In this document: piece by piece, positions 26,050-33,420 of the stretch | How the letters are laid out: every line of letters starts with the position of its first letter | Numbering within the stretch: position 1 is the stretch's first letter | Source of the DNA: Streptomyces sp. NBC_01294 | GTDB taxonomy: Bacteria > Actinomycetota > Actinomycetes > Streptomycetales > Streptomycetaceae | DNA: 64,000 nt | Assembly: GCF_035917235.1 (NCBI RefSeq) | Contig: NZ_CP108423.1 | Coordinates: forward strand, 6,229,501 to 6,293,500 | Direction of reading: 5' to 3' | Notes under the pieces: generated by a model | The model's database searches: none | What the model saw: the letters and a program-made list of their open reading frames with translations, nothing else | Told to the model about the DNA's origin: nothing | Translations under genes and position numbers: made by a program

Positions 26050-27269
26050 CGGCCGCGGAGCGCTACACGGTCATCTCGGCGGACTGCCACGCGGGCGCCG
26101 ACCTGCTGGACTACAAGCCGTACCTGGAGAAGCGGTACCACGACGACTTCGACGCCTGGGCCGCCACGTACGTGAACCCGTACGAGGACCTCCTCGCGGA
26201 CACGGCCGACCGCAACTGGAACTCGGCGCGGCGCCTGGCGGAACTGGAGGCGGACGGGATCGTCGCCGAGGTCGTCTTCCCCAACACCATCCCGCCGTTC
26301 TTCCCCAAGGCCTCCCTCATGGCCCAGCCGCCGACGGCCGCGGAGTACACGATGCGCTGGGCCGGGCTCCAGGCCCACAACCGCTGGCTGGCGGACTTCT
26401 GCGCGGACGCGCCGGGCCGGCGGGCGGGCGTGGTGCAGATCCTCCTCAACGACGTGGAAGCGGCGGTGAAGGAGATCCGCCGCACGAAGGAGGCGGGCCT
26501 CACGGGCGGCATCCTGCTGCCCGGCGTCCCGCCCGGCTCCACCGTCCCGGAGCTCTACTCGGCGGCGTACGACCCGATCTGGGCGGTGTGCGACGAGCTG
26601 GACGTCCCGGTCAACCACCACGGCGGCTCGGCCTCGCCCCCGCTGGGGGACGAACCCGCCGCCCGCGCGGTCTTCATGGTGGAGACCACCTGGTTCTCGC
26701 ACCGCGCCCTGTGGCACCTCGTCTTCGGCGGCGCCTTCCGCCGCCACCCGGGCCTCAAACTGGTCCTCACCGAGCAGGGTTCGGGATGGATCCCCGGCGT
26801 GCTGGAGATGCTGGACTACTACCACGGCCGCCTGGTCGCGGCATCGTCCACGGCCGAGTCCAAGTTCGGGGCGGGCCTCGCGGACTCCATGGGCCGGGGC
26901 CCGAGCGAGGTGTGGCGGGACAACTGCTTCGTGGGAGCCAGCTTCATGCGCCCCCACGAGGTCCCGCTGCGCGACCGGATCGGCCTCGACAAGATCATGT
27001 GGGGCAGCGACTACCCCCACGACGAGGGCACCACCCCGTTCTCCCGCGAAGGCCTCCGCATCGCCTACGCGGGCCTCCCGCGGGAGGAGGTCGCCGCGAT
27101 GGTCGGCGGCAACGCGGCCCGCGTCTACGGCTTCGACCCGGGGCTGCTGGACGCGCTCGCGGCGAAGCACGGCCCGCTGGTGTCGGAGATCGCGGAGCCC
27201 CTGACCGAGATCCCCCCCGAGGCCACCAGCCCGGCCTTCGCCCGCGGGGGCTCGGTCCGGGTCTGGTGA
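26046..27269 (+). CDS. Amidohydrolase (ACMSD-like) family protein 2
   Basis: A 407-residue paralogue of the preceding protein. Metal motifs are ISADCHAGAD near the N-terminus, VPVNHHGGSASPP in the middle and MWGSDYPHDEGTTP near the end. FMVETTWFSHRALWHLVFGGAFRRHPGLKLVLTEQGSGW parallels the equivalent strand-helix units of paralogue 1. GTG 26046 overlaps the upstream stop (GTGA). The operon ends here and converges on the NACHT gene with a 24-bp gap. Confidence 0.88.
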   Translation: MTAAERYTVISADCHAGADLLDYKPYLEKRYHDDFDAWAATYVNPYEDLLADTADRNWNSARRLAELEADGIVAEVVFPNTIPPFFPKASLMAQPPTAAEYTMRWAGLQAHNRWLADFCADAPGRRAGVVQILLNDVEAAVKEIRRTKEAGLTGGILLPGVPPGSTVPELYSAAYDPIWAVCDELDVPVNHHGGSASPPLGDEPAARAVFMVETTWFSHRALWHLVFGGAFRRHPGLKLVLTEQGSGWIPGVLEMLDYYHGRLVAASSTAESKFGAGLADSMGRGPSEVWRDNCFVGASFMRPHEVPLRDRIGLDKIMWGSDYPHDEGTTPFSREGLRIAYAGLPREEVAAMVGGNAARVYGFDPGLLDALAAKHGPLVSEIAEPLTEIPPEATSPAFARGGSVRVW

Positions 27270-27293
27270 CGTGTCCCTCCGGGGCGGTCCGGG

Positions 27294-30200
27294 TCACAGG
27301 ATCCGGATCCGCTCCGGCGGGAACAGGTGGGCACCGAGCACCTCGGTGCCCCGGTACACCTGGACGGTCAGCCCCGGCAGGCCGGCGAGCCCGCTGAGAT
27401 CCACCGTGCCGCAGGAGCTGAGGGTGAGGGTGGCCAGTTCGGACAGGTCCCGCAGCGCGGCGGGCGCGGAGACGAGCCGGCAGTCGGCGAGCCACAGATG
27501 GTTGAGCCGGGGAAACCGCAGGAGGTTCCCGGGGGTCAGCTCATGGCAGTGGATCATCTGCAAGTAGGTGAGGTCGGGGGGATTCTGCGCGGCCCACAGA
27601 TCACGGCTCTGATCGTCTCCGGCGATGCTCAGAGAAGCGAGTTCCGGCCAGCGCTCCAGGCCTTCCAGGGACATGCTCTCGGTTCCCTCGAACAGCCACA
27701 GCTTGGTCAGCCTCGGCAGCCCCGGCAGCTCCCCGACGGACCGGTGGCCGCCGGTCGAGCCGAGACCGAGGGAGAGCAGGCCGGTCAGCCGCTCCAGGAC
27801 GTGCAGCTGGAGCCGAGGGCTGCCCAGGGTGAACAGGTGCTCCAGTTCCAGGTCCGTCAGCGGGGTGAGATCGGCCAGGGCCGGGCAGCCGTGCAGGCTG
27901 AGGCTCTCCAGCCGCGGCAGCGCCGCCAGCGGCCCGATGTCGGTCAGGTCAGGGGAGTCCACCACGTGGAGGACGCGCAGGCCGCGCCGCCCCGAGATCT
28001 CCACGGGGATCTCCGGGAATCCGACCAGGCGCAGCCGTTCGAACTGCTGGAGCGCTCCGAGGCAGGCGAGCTGCTCGACCGTCCTCACCGTCAGCACGCC
28101 GTAGCCGAGGTCGGCCCCGCCGAGCACGCCCTCCGCGTAGGCGTGGGCCTCGAAGCGGGCCCACGCGTCGTCGAGTTCGTACGCGGCCTTCGGCCCGGTC
28201 TCCGCACGGAAGCGGCGGATCACCGTCAGCGCGCGCTCCCCGCCGACCAGGGCCGCCGTGCGGATGGTGCCGGCTGCGGCCAGGTCGCTCATCCCGTCCT
28301 CCGGGAAGGGAAGCAGGTCCAGGACCAGTTCGCCCGCCCCGGCCAGTTGCTCGGCCTGTTCAGGACCGCGCGGTGGCAGCAGCTCCGCGGTTCGGGCCAG
28401 CACGGCCGACGAGACCTCCGGATCCAGTTCGGAGGCGTGTTCCAGGCAGGCCGCCGCCAGGAGGACCAGCCGGTTGCGGGAGCCCTTGACCTTGTCGGCT
28501 CGGCGGAGCAGTCCTCGCAGCAGGCGGGTGCGTTCGTCCGGGCGGGCGTGGCCCACGGCCATGCGGACCACGTCGTCCCAGGTGTCGTCGTGGGCGTTTC
28601 TCACCAGGACCCCGAAGTCACGGGACTCCACGGCCGCCTTGGCCCCCAAGTAGTCCTGGAAGGTGCGGTGGACGAAGATCACCGAGCCCGGCGCCGGTTC
28701 CAGGAGCAGGCCGCTGCGGATCAGCAGGTGGGCGAAGACCTGTTCCGCGCCGCCCTGAGCCCGCACCTGCGGCATCGAGTCCAGCCACTCGCCGACCATC
28801 TCGACGGACTCGTCGCGGCCCGCCTCCACCTGGCCGTTGCGGATCAGCCAGTACGCCAGCCGCTGGAGCAGCGCGATCTGTTCGTCGCGGGTGAGGTAGA
28901 CCCCCTCGACCCCGCTGATCTCCCGTTCCGTGTCCCGGCGGACCAGCAGCATGTCCAGGGCCGCGTCGTACAGCTCCTTGCGGGCGCGGGGCAGCTGCAT
29001 CCGCCGGTCCTGGTTCAGCGCGCAGAGCAGCGCGCACATCAGCGGGTTGGTGGCCAGCCGGGCCAGGTCCCGCCGGGAGGCGACCGCTTCGAGCAGCGAG
29101 GCCTCGTACGCATCCACCTCCTGGCCCTGCGCCCGTGCCGCCGCGTGCCAGTGCGCGACGAAGGCCCGGATGTCCGTCTGCTCCATCGGCATCAGCGAGT
29201 GGGAGGTGAAGCCGAGGCCCGCGAGCCAGTCCTCCGGTACCGCCGACGGGCGGGTCGTCACCACGTACCGCGCCGCCGGGAACGCCGAGATCAGCGAGCG
29301 CAGCCACGCCTCCGTGCGGGCGCGCAGCCGCTGCGGGACCTCGTCCACGCCGTCCACCAGGACCAACGCCCGACCCGAGGCCATGAGTTTCTCGGTCCAG
29401 CCCGGTGGAGCCGTCAGAGGTACACCCGACGCGCGCAGGAAGTCCTCCGGCAGGGGCAGGCCGTCGGCCGAGGTGAACGCCCGCAGCCGCAGTACGAAGG
29501 GGACGGACGTGCTCCACGGGCCATCGGCCTGCCGGGCCGAATTCAGGGCCAGCCACTGGACAAGGGTCGACTTCCCCGATCCCGCCGGGCCGCGCAGCAG
29601 GACCCGGTCGGACGTGCCGAGCGCCTGCTCCGCCCGGAGCGAGGTCTGGTGCATCCCCGGCTCGCCCGGCATCAGCTGCGGCTCAGCGCTCACCGCCAGG
29701 CTGATGTAGGCCACGTCCAGCGGCCATTCCTGGCGGGAGCGGCTGAGGGTGAGGCCGTAGAGCTGGAGGCGGCCGTGGGTGTCGGCCACGTAGCGGGCGT
29801 AGCGCTCCTCGAAGGCGTACGCCGCCCCGTCCCCGCCCTCCTGAAGCCGGTCGACCGCCCGGGTCAGCTCCCCGGTGCGCCGCACCAGTTCGACGTCCGC
29901 CCGGGCCCCGAAGCCCGGCAGGGTGGTCACGTACTCCACCGCGTGCGCGCAGCACAGCCGCACCAGCCGCCCGTACAGCGCCTCGGCCGCGGCGCCCAGG
30001 CCGGCCGGGGGCGCAGGCACGGCCGCCGCCAGGGCCGACGGCTCCAGGTCCGCCGCGAACAGGGCGTCCGCGTCCAGCGGGCCGAGCGCGGCGAAGGCGT
30101 CGCCGACCGCGGCCAGGGCCGCCAGGCGCTCGTGCTCCGGGAGGCGGGCTGTGGCGTTGCCGAGGCGGGCCGCCAGGGTGTCCGCCAGGCGGCGGATCTC

Positions 30201-30359
30201 CGCCTCGCCCAGTTCCGCGGACGGCCCGCGCCAGCGCGGCACCGGGCGGGCCGGATCCGGCGTCAGCCCCGCTCCCGGGGCCCGGGCCAGCAGCGACTTC
30301 ACCAGCGCCCCCGCCGCCGTACCCGCCACCCGTAAGAGAACCGTCTCGAAACCCGTCAT
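27294..30359 (-). CDS. NACHT-domain STAND NTPase with C-terminal leucine-rich repeats (bacterial NLR-like)
   Basis: A 1021-residue protein in three parts. Residues 1-235 are a helical N-terminal effector/adaptor-like domain beginning MTGFETVLLRVAGTAAGALVK. Residues about 250-480 are the NACHT NTPase with Walker A LLRGPAGSGKSTLVQW (257-264), Walker B ALVLVDGVDEV (333-340) and sensor region YVVTTRPSAV. The middle is helical, with FVHRTFQDYLGAKAAVE typical of the NACHT helical bundle. From about 770 to the end are leucine-rich repeats such as LPRLESLSLHGCPALADLTPLTDLELEHL. Related bacterial NLR-like proteins protect against phage. Whether this one does is untested. No nuclease or protease motif is evident in the N-terminus. 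Confidence 0.88.
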   Translation of the reverse strand: MTGFETVLLRVAGTAAGALVKSLLARAPGAGLTPDPARPVPRWRGPSAELGEAEIRRLADTLAARLGNATARLPEHERLAALAAVGDAFAALGPLDADALFAADLEPSALAAAVPAPPAGLGAAAEALYGRLVRLCCAHAVEYVTTLPGFGARADVELVRRTGELTRAVDRLQEGGDGAAYAFEERYARYVADTHGRLQLYGLTLSRSRQEWPLDVAYISLAVSAEPQLMPGEPGMHQTSLRAEQALGTSDRVLLRGPAGSGKSTLVQWLALNSARQADGPWSTSVPFVLRLRAFTSADGLPLPEDFLRASGVPLTAPPGWTEKLMASGRALVLVDGVDEVPQRLRARTEAWLRSLISAFPAARYVVTTRPSAVPEDWLAGLGFTSHSLMPMEQTDIRAFVAHWHAAARAQGQEVDAYEASLLEAVASRRDLARLATNPLMCALLCALNQDRRMQLPRARKELYDAALDMLLVRRDTEREISGVEGVYLTRDEQIALLQRLAYWLIRNGQVEAGRDESVEMVGEWLDSMPQVRAQGGAEQVFAHLLIRSGLLLEPAPGSVIFVHRTFQDYLGAKAAVESRDFGVLVRNAHDDTWDDVVRMAVGHARPDERTRLLRGLLRRADKVKGSRNRLVLLAAACLEHASELDPEVSSAVLARTAELLPPRGPEQAEQLAGAGELVLDLLPFPEDGMSDLAAAGTIRTAALVGGERALTVIRRFRAETGPKAAYELDDAWARFEAHAYAEGVLGGADLGYGVLTVRTVEQLACLGALQQFERLRLVGFPEIPVEISGRRGLRVLHVVDSPDLTDIGPLAALPRLESLSLHGCPALADLTPLTDLELEHLFTLGSPRLQLHVLERLTGLLSLGLGSTGGHRSVGELPGLPRLTKLWLFEGTESMSLEGLERWPELASLSIAGDDQSRDLWAAQNPPDLTYLQMIHCHELTPGNLLRFPRLNHLWLADCRLVSAPAALRDLSELATLTLSSCGTVDLSGLAGLPGLTVQVYRGTEVLGAHLFPPERIRIL

Positions 30360-30396
30360 TCCCCACCCTCCCCGAACCGTCGGTAACCTCGATGGA

Positions 30397-30408
30397 TACC
30401 GATCGGTA
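30397..30408. promoter_or_regulatory. Palindrome TACCGATCGGTA between divergent genes
   Basis: A perfect 12-bp palindrome lies in the 92-bp gap between the NACHT gene and the sterol-desaturase-like gene. It is flanked by two GGTAAC words at 30382 and 30405, the second overlapping its right end. It may be an operator serving either or both divergent genes; no regulator gene is adjacent. Confidence 0.4.
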
Positions 30409-30451
30409 ACAACCCCTAGCGCACCCGCTGAGCCGCCTCTATGGTGCGGAC

Positions 30452-31552
30452 ATGCCGAACCTGCCCGATGTCGTGCTGTGGTCCATACCCGCCTTCGTGC
30501 TGCTCACCGTCATCGAAGTGGTGAGCTACCGGTTGCATCCCGACGAGGACGCCGCCGGATACGACACCAAGGACGCCGTCACCAGCATCACCATGGGGCT
30601 CGGCAGCATCGGCTTCGACCTCCTCTGGAAGATCCCGGTGGTCGCGGTCTTCACCGCCGTCTACGAACTCACCCCGCTGCGCGTGCCGTTCCTGTGGTGG
30701 ACCGTCCCGCTGATGCTGCTCGCCCAGGACTTCCTCTACTACTGGCAGCACCGCGGCCACCACGTCATCCGCATCCTGTGGGCCTGCCACGTCGTCCACC
30801 ACAGCAGCCGGCGCTTCAACCTCACCACCGCCCTGCGCCAGCCCTGGACCAGCGCGACCACGTGGTGGTTCTACCTGCCGATGGTGGCCCTCGGGGTGCA
30901 CCCGGCGGTGATCCCGTTCTGCTACGGCATCAACCTCCTCTACCAGTTCTGGGTCCACACCGAGCGCATCGGCAAGCTGCCCCGGGCCTACGAGTACGTC
31001 TTCAACACCCCCTCCCACCACCGCGTCCACCACGCCTCCCAGGGCGGCTACCTGGACCGCAACTACGGCGGCATCCTGATCCTCTGGGACCGGATGTTCG
31101 GATCCTGGGTCGGGGAGACCGACAAGCCGGTCTACGGCCTCACGAAGAACATCGCCACGCACAACCCGCTGCGCGTGGCCACCCACGAGTACGCCGCCAT
31201 CGCGCGGGACGTACGCGCCGCCGGGAGCTGGAGCCAGCGGGCGGGACACGTTTTCCGCGGCCCCGGCTGGCAGCCCGCGCCGGCATCCGCGTCTGCGCCG
31301 GCATCCGCGTCTGCGCCGGCATCCGCGTCTGCGCCGGCATCCGCGTCTGCGCCGGCATCCGCGTCTGCGCCGGCATCCGTGCCTGCGCCGGCATCCGTGC
31401 CCGCGCCCGCATCCGTACCCGCTCCGGCCACCGGCACCGCTGCCGACGCCGCCGTGCAGGCCCCGGCACCCGCCACGCCGGCCGCACAGGCTCCGGCCGC
31501 GCAGGCCCCGGCCCCCGCCGTCGACACGGCCGTTCAGGAGACCACCGCGTGA
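30452..31552 (+). CDS. Sterol desaturase/fatty acid hydroxylase superfamily membrane protein
   Basis: A 366-residue protein. The first 265 residues form a membrane di-iron hydroxylase/desaturase: helices near residues 8-25, 50-70, 75-95 and 140-165, and the histidine clusters YWQHRGHHVIR, CHVVHHSSRRFN and SHHRVHHASQGG. These ligate the iron pair in the superfamily. From about residue 274 the protein becomes a low-complexity tail of APASAS repeats encoded by an 18-bp minisatellite, followed by more Ala/Pro sequence. Its substrate could be a lipid, sterol-like hopanoid or carotenoid. The next gene overlaps its stop. Confidence 0.87.
   Translation: MPNLPDVVLWSIPAFVLLTVIEVVSYRLHPDEDAAGYDTKDAVTSITMGLGSIGFDLLWKIPVVAVFTAVYELTPLRVPFLWWTVPLMLLAQDFLYYWQHRGHHVIRILWACHVVHHSSRRFNLTTALRQPWTSATTWWFYLPMVALGVHPAVIPFCYGINLLYQFWVHTERIGKLPRAYEYVFNTPSHHRVHHASQGGYLDRNYGGILILWDRMFGSWVGETDKPVYGLTKNIATHNPLRVATHEYAAIARDVRAAGSWSQRAGHVFRGPGWQPAPASASAPASASAPASASAPASASAPASASAPASVPAPASVPAPASVPAPATGTAADAAVQAPAPATPAAQAPAAQAPAPAVDTAVQETTA
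31277..31420 (+). repeat. 18-bp tandem repeat within the desaturase-like gene
   Basis: Eight adjoining 18-bp units of the type GCGCCGGCATCCGCGTCT: five identical (31277-31366) and three diverged (31367-31420). The unit length is a multiple of three, so changes in copy number keep the reading frame. In the gene's own frame each unit encodes APASAS. Confidence 0.95.
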
Positions 31553-32235
31553 GCACCGCCGAGTCCCCGGGCCGCCCCGCCCCCTCCTGGGCCGCCGACC
31601 GCGCGCCGGGCGCGCGGCTGCGCCTCGGCCGGGCCGCCCTCGTGGCCTTCGCCGCGGCCACCGCCGTCGACCTCGGGTCCCTGCTGGCCGACTGGCACCT
31701 CGGGCACGTCCTCGCCAAGCCGCTGCTGATGCCGCTGCTCGTCGTCTACGTGATCACCCGCGGCGCGCCCCGCCTGCTGGTCGCCGCGCTGCTGTTCGGC
31801 TGGGGCGGCGACCTCGCGCTGCTCTTCGACGCCGAGCCCGCCTTCCTCATCGGCATGGGCTCCTTCGCCGTCGGCCACGTCTGCTACCTCGTCCTGTTCG
31901 GCAAGCGGGCCGCGAACCCGCTGCTCGGGGGCGCGTACACGCTCGCCCTCCTCGGGACGGTCGCCCTGCTGTGGGCCGACCTGCCGCCCGACCTGCGGAT
32001 CCCCGTCGCCGGCTACAGCCTGCTGCTCACCGCCATGGCGTTCCGCTCCAGCGCCCTCGGCCTGCGGGCCGGCATCGGCGGGGCGCTGTTCCTGCTCTCC
32101 GACACCCTCATCGCGAGCGGCGTCGCCGACTGGCCCCAGCTGCCCCGCCCGGACTTCTGGATCATGGCCACCTACGTGGCCGCCCAGTACCTCCTGGCCA
32201 CCGGTGTGACCTCCCGGGAAGCAGGCGTACGGTAG
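31549..32235 (+). CDS. YhhN family (lysoplasmalogenase-like) membrane protein
   Basis: A 228-residue membrane protein with about eight hydrophobic segments after a 25-residue polar N-terminus. YhhN/TMEM86 hallmarks include LLADWHLGHVLAKPLLMPLLVVYV near the start, LFGWGGDLALLFDAEPAFLIGMGSFAVGHVCYLVLF in the middle and LFLLSDTLIASGVA near the end; these carry the conserved Asp residues. Eukaryotic members hydrolyse the vinyl-ether bond of lysoplasmalogens. GTG 31549 overlaps the stop of the desaturase-like gene (GTGA), so the pair may act together on membrane lipids (inference). Confidence 0.87.
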   Translation: MSTAESPGRPAPSWAADRAPGARLRLGRAALVAFAAATAVDLGSLLADWHLGHVLAKPLLMPLLVVYVITRGAPRLLVAALLFGWGGDLALLFDAEPAFLIGMGSFAVGHVCYLVLFGKRAANPLLGGAYTLALLGTVALLWADLPPDLRIPVAGYSLLLTAMAFRSSALGLRAGIGGALFLLSDTLIASGVADWPQLPRPDFWIMATYVAAQYLLATGVTSREAGVR

Positions 32236-32244
32236 GACGGTTCC

Positions 32245-32262
32245 TCAGTCATACAAGACTGA
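32245..32262. promoter_or_regulatory. Inverted repeat TCAGTCATACAAGACTGA upstream of the alcohol dehydrogenase
   Basis: TCAGTC and GACTGA are perfect arms in an AT-rich island 30 bp before the start codon and close to the ribosome binding site GGAGG. The position is suitable for an operator of a small regulator (for example MarR/HxlR or TetR type), none of which is adjacent. Confidence 0.5.
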
Positions 32263-32291
32263 ACGACCCCGATCCGGAGGACTGCACCACC

Positions 32292-33335
32292 ATGCGCGCC
32301 ACCGTCATCCACGCCCCGCACGACATCCGGGTGGAGGAGGTGCCCGACGCTGCGATCCAGCGCCCCGAGGACGCCGTCGTCCGCGTCCTGCGCGCCTGCA
32401 TCTGCGGCAGCGACCTGTGGGCCTACCGCGGCGAGGCCGAGCGTCAGCCCGGTCAGCGCATCGGTCACGAGTTCCTGGGCATCGTCGAGGAGACCGGCCC
32501 GTCCGTCTCGGGCCTCCGCGCCGGCGACCTGGTCGTCGCGCCGTTCATGTGGTCGGACGGCACCTGCGAGTACTGCAAGGAGGGCCTGTTCACCTCCTGC
32601 GACCACGGCGGTTTCTGGGGCTCGGTCGGCCACGACGGCGGCCAGGGCGAGGCCGTCCGCGTCCCGCACGCCGACGGCACCCTGGTGAAGCTGCCCGCCG
32701 AGGCCGTCTCCGACGACCACCTGCTGACCGGGCTGCTCGCGCTCTCCGACGTCATGGGCACCGGCCACCACGCGGCGCTGGGCGCCGGCGTGCGCCTGGG
32801 CTCCACGGTCGCCGTGGTCGGCGACGGCGCGGTCGGCCTGTGCGGCGTCCTCGCCGCCAAGCGACTCGGCGCCGAGCGGATCATCGCACTGGGCCGCCAC
32901 ACCGCCCGTACGGACATAGCCAGGCTCTTCGGTGCCACCGACGTCGTCGCCGAGCGCGGCGAGGCCGCCGAGGCGGCCGTGCGCGAGCTCACCGGCGGCC
33001 GCGGCGCGCACGCGGTCATCGAGGCGGTCGGCACCGAGCAGTCCATGCGCACCGCCGTGAACATCACCCGCGACGGCGGGTCCGTCGGCTACGTCGGCGT
33101 CCCGCACGGCAGCGGCACCGGCCTCGACCTCGGTGTGATGTTCGACCGCAACATCACCCTGCGCGGCGGCGTGGCCCCGGTGCGCGCCTACATCCCGGAG
33201 CTGCTGGAGGACGTGCTCAGCGGCGCGATCGACCCGTCGCCCGTCTTCGACCGGGCCGTGTCCCTGGACGAGGTCCCGGACGGCTACCGCGCGATGGACG
33301 ACCGCAGCGCGCTCAAGGTGCTGATCAAGCTCTGA
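32292..33335 (+). CDS. Zinc-dependent alcohol dehydrogenase family protein
   Basis: A 347-residue medium-chain dehydrogenase. The catalytic zinc region has ACICGSDLWAYRG and GQRIGHEFLGIVEE, the structural zinc loop is DGTCEYCKEGLFTSC (three Cys visible where four are usual), and the nucleotide-binding motif is VAVVGDGAVGLCGV. The substrate is unknown; members oxidise alcohols, polyols or formaldehyde adducts. ATG 32292 follows GGAGG at suitable spacing. It stands alone, with a palindrome before it and a strong terminator after it. Confidence 0.92.
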   Translation: MRATVIHAPHDIRVEEVPDAAIQRPEDAVVRVLRACICGSDLWAYRGEAERQPGQRIGHEFLGIVEETGPSVSGLRAGDLVVAPFMWSDGTCEYCKEGLFTSCDHGGFWGSVGHDGGQGEAVRVPHADGTLVKLPAEAVSDDHLLTGLLALSDVMGTGHHAALGAGVRLGSTVAVVGDGAVGLCGVLAAKRLGAERIIALGRHTARTDIARLFGATDVVAERGEAAEAAVRELTGGRGAHAVIEAVGTEQSMRTAVNITRDGGSVGYVGVPHGSGTGLDLGVMFDRNITLRGGVAPVRAYIPELLEDVLSGAIDPSPVFDRAVSLDEVPDGYRAMDDRSALKVLIKL

Positions 33336-33357
33336 CCGGCTGAACGGACGACCAGAC

Positions 33358-33403
33358 GAACGGACGGGCCGGGCGGGGTGATCCCCGCCCGGCCCGTCCG
33401 TTC
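33358..33403. terminator. Bidirectional terminator between dehydrogenase and protease genes
   Basis: A perfect 21-bp stem (GAACGGACGGGCCGGGCGGGG pairing with its complement) around the loop TGAT, lying in the 85-bp gap of two convergent genes. It should terminate both transcripts. Confidence 0.9.
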
Positions 33404-33420
33404 ACCGTTACCGCTGCCGC

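Noticed and set aside
31132..31718. Repeat-rich minus-strand proteins over the minisatellite
   Set aside because: They arise because the 18-bp repeat is open in all frames; the plus-strand frame carries the conserved membrane enzyme.
19511..33335. Integrated mobile element or prophage covering the accessory block
   Set aside because: No integrase, tRNA attachment site, flanking direct repeats or phage structural genes were seen, and base composition stays similar.
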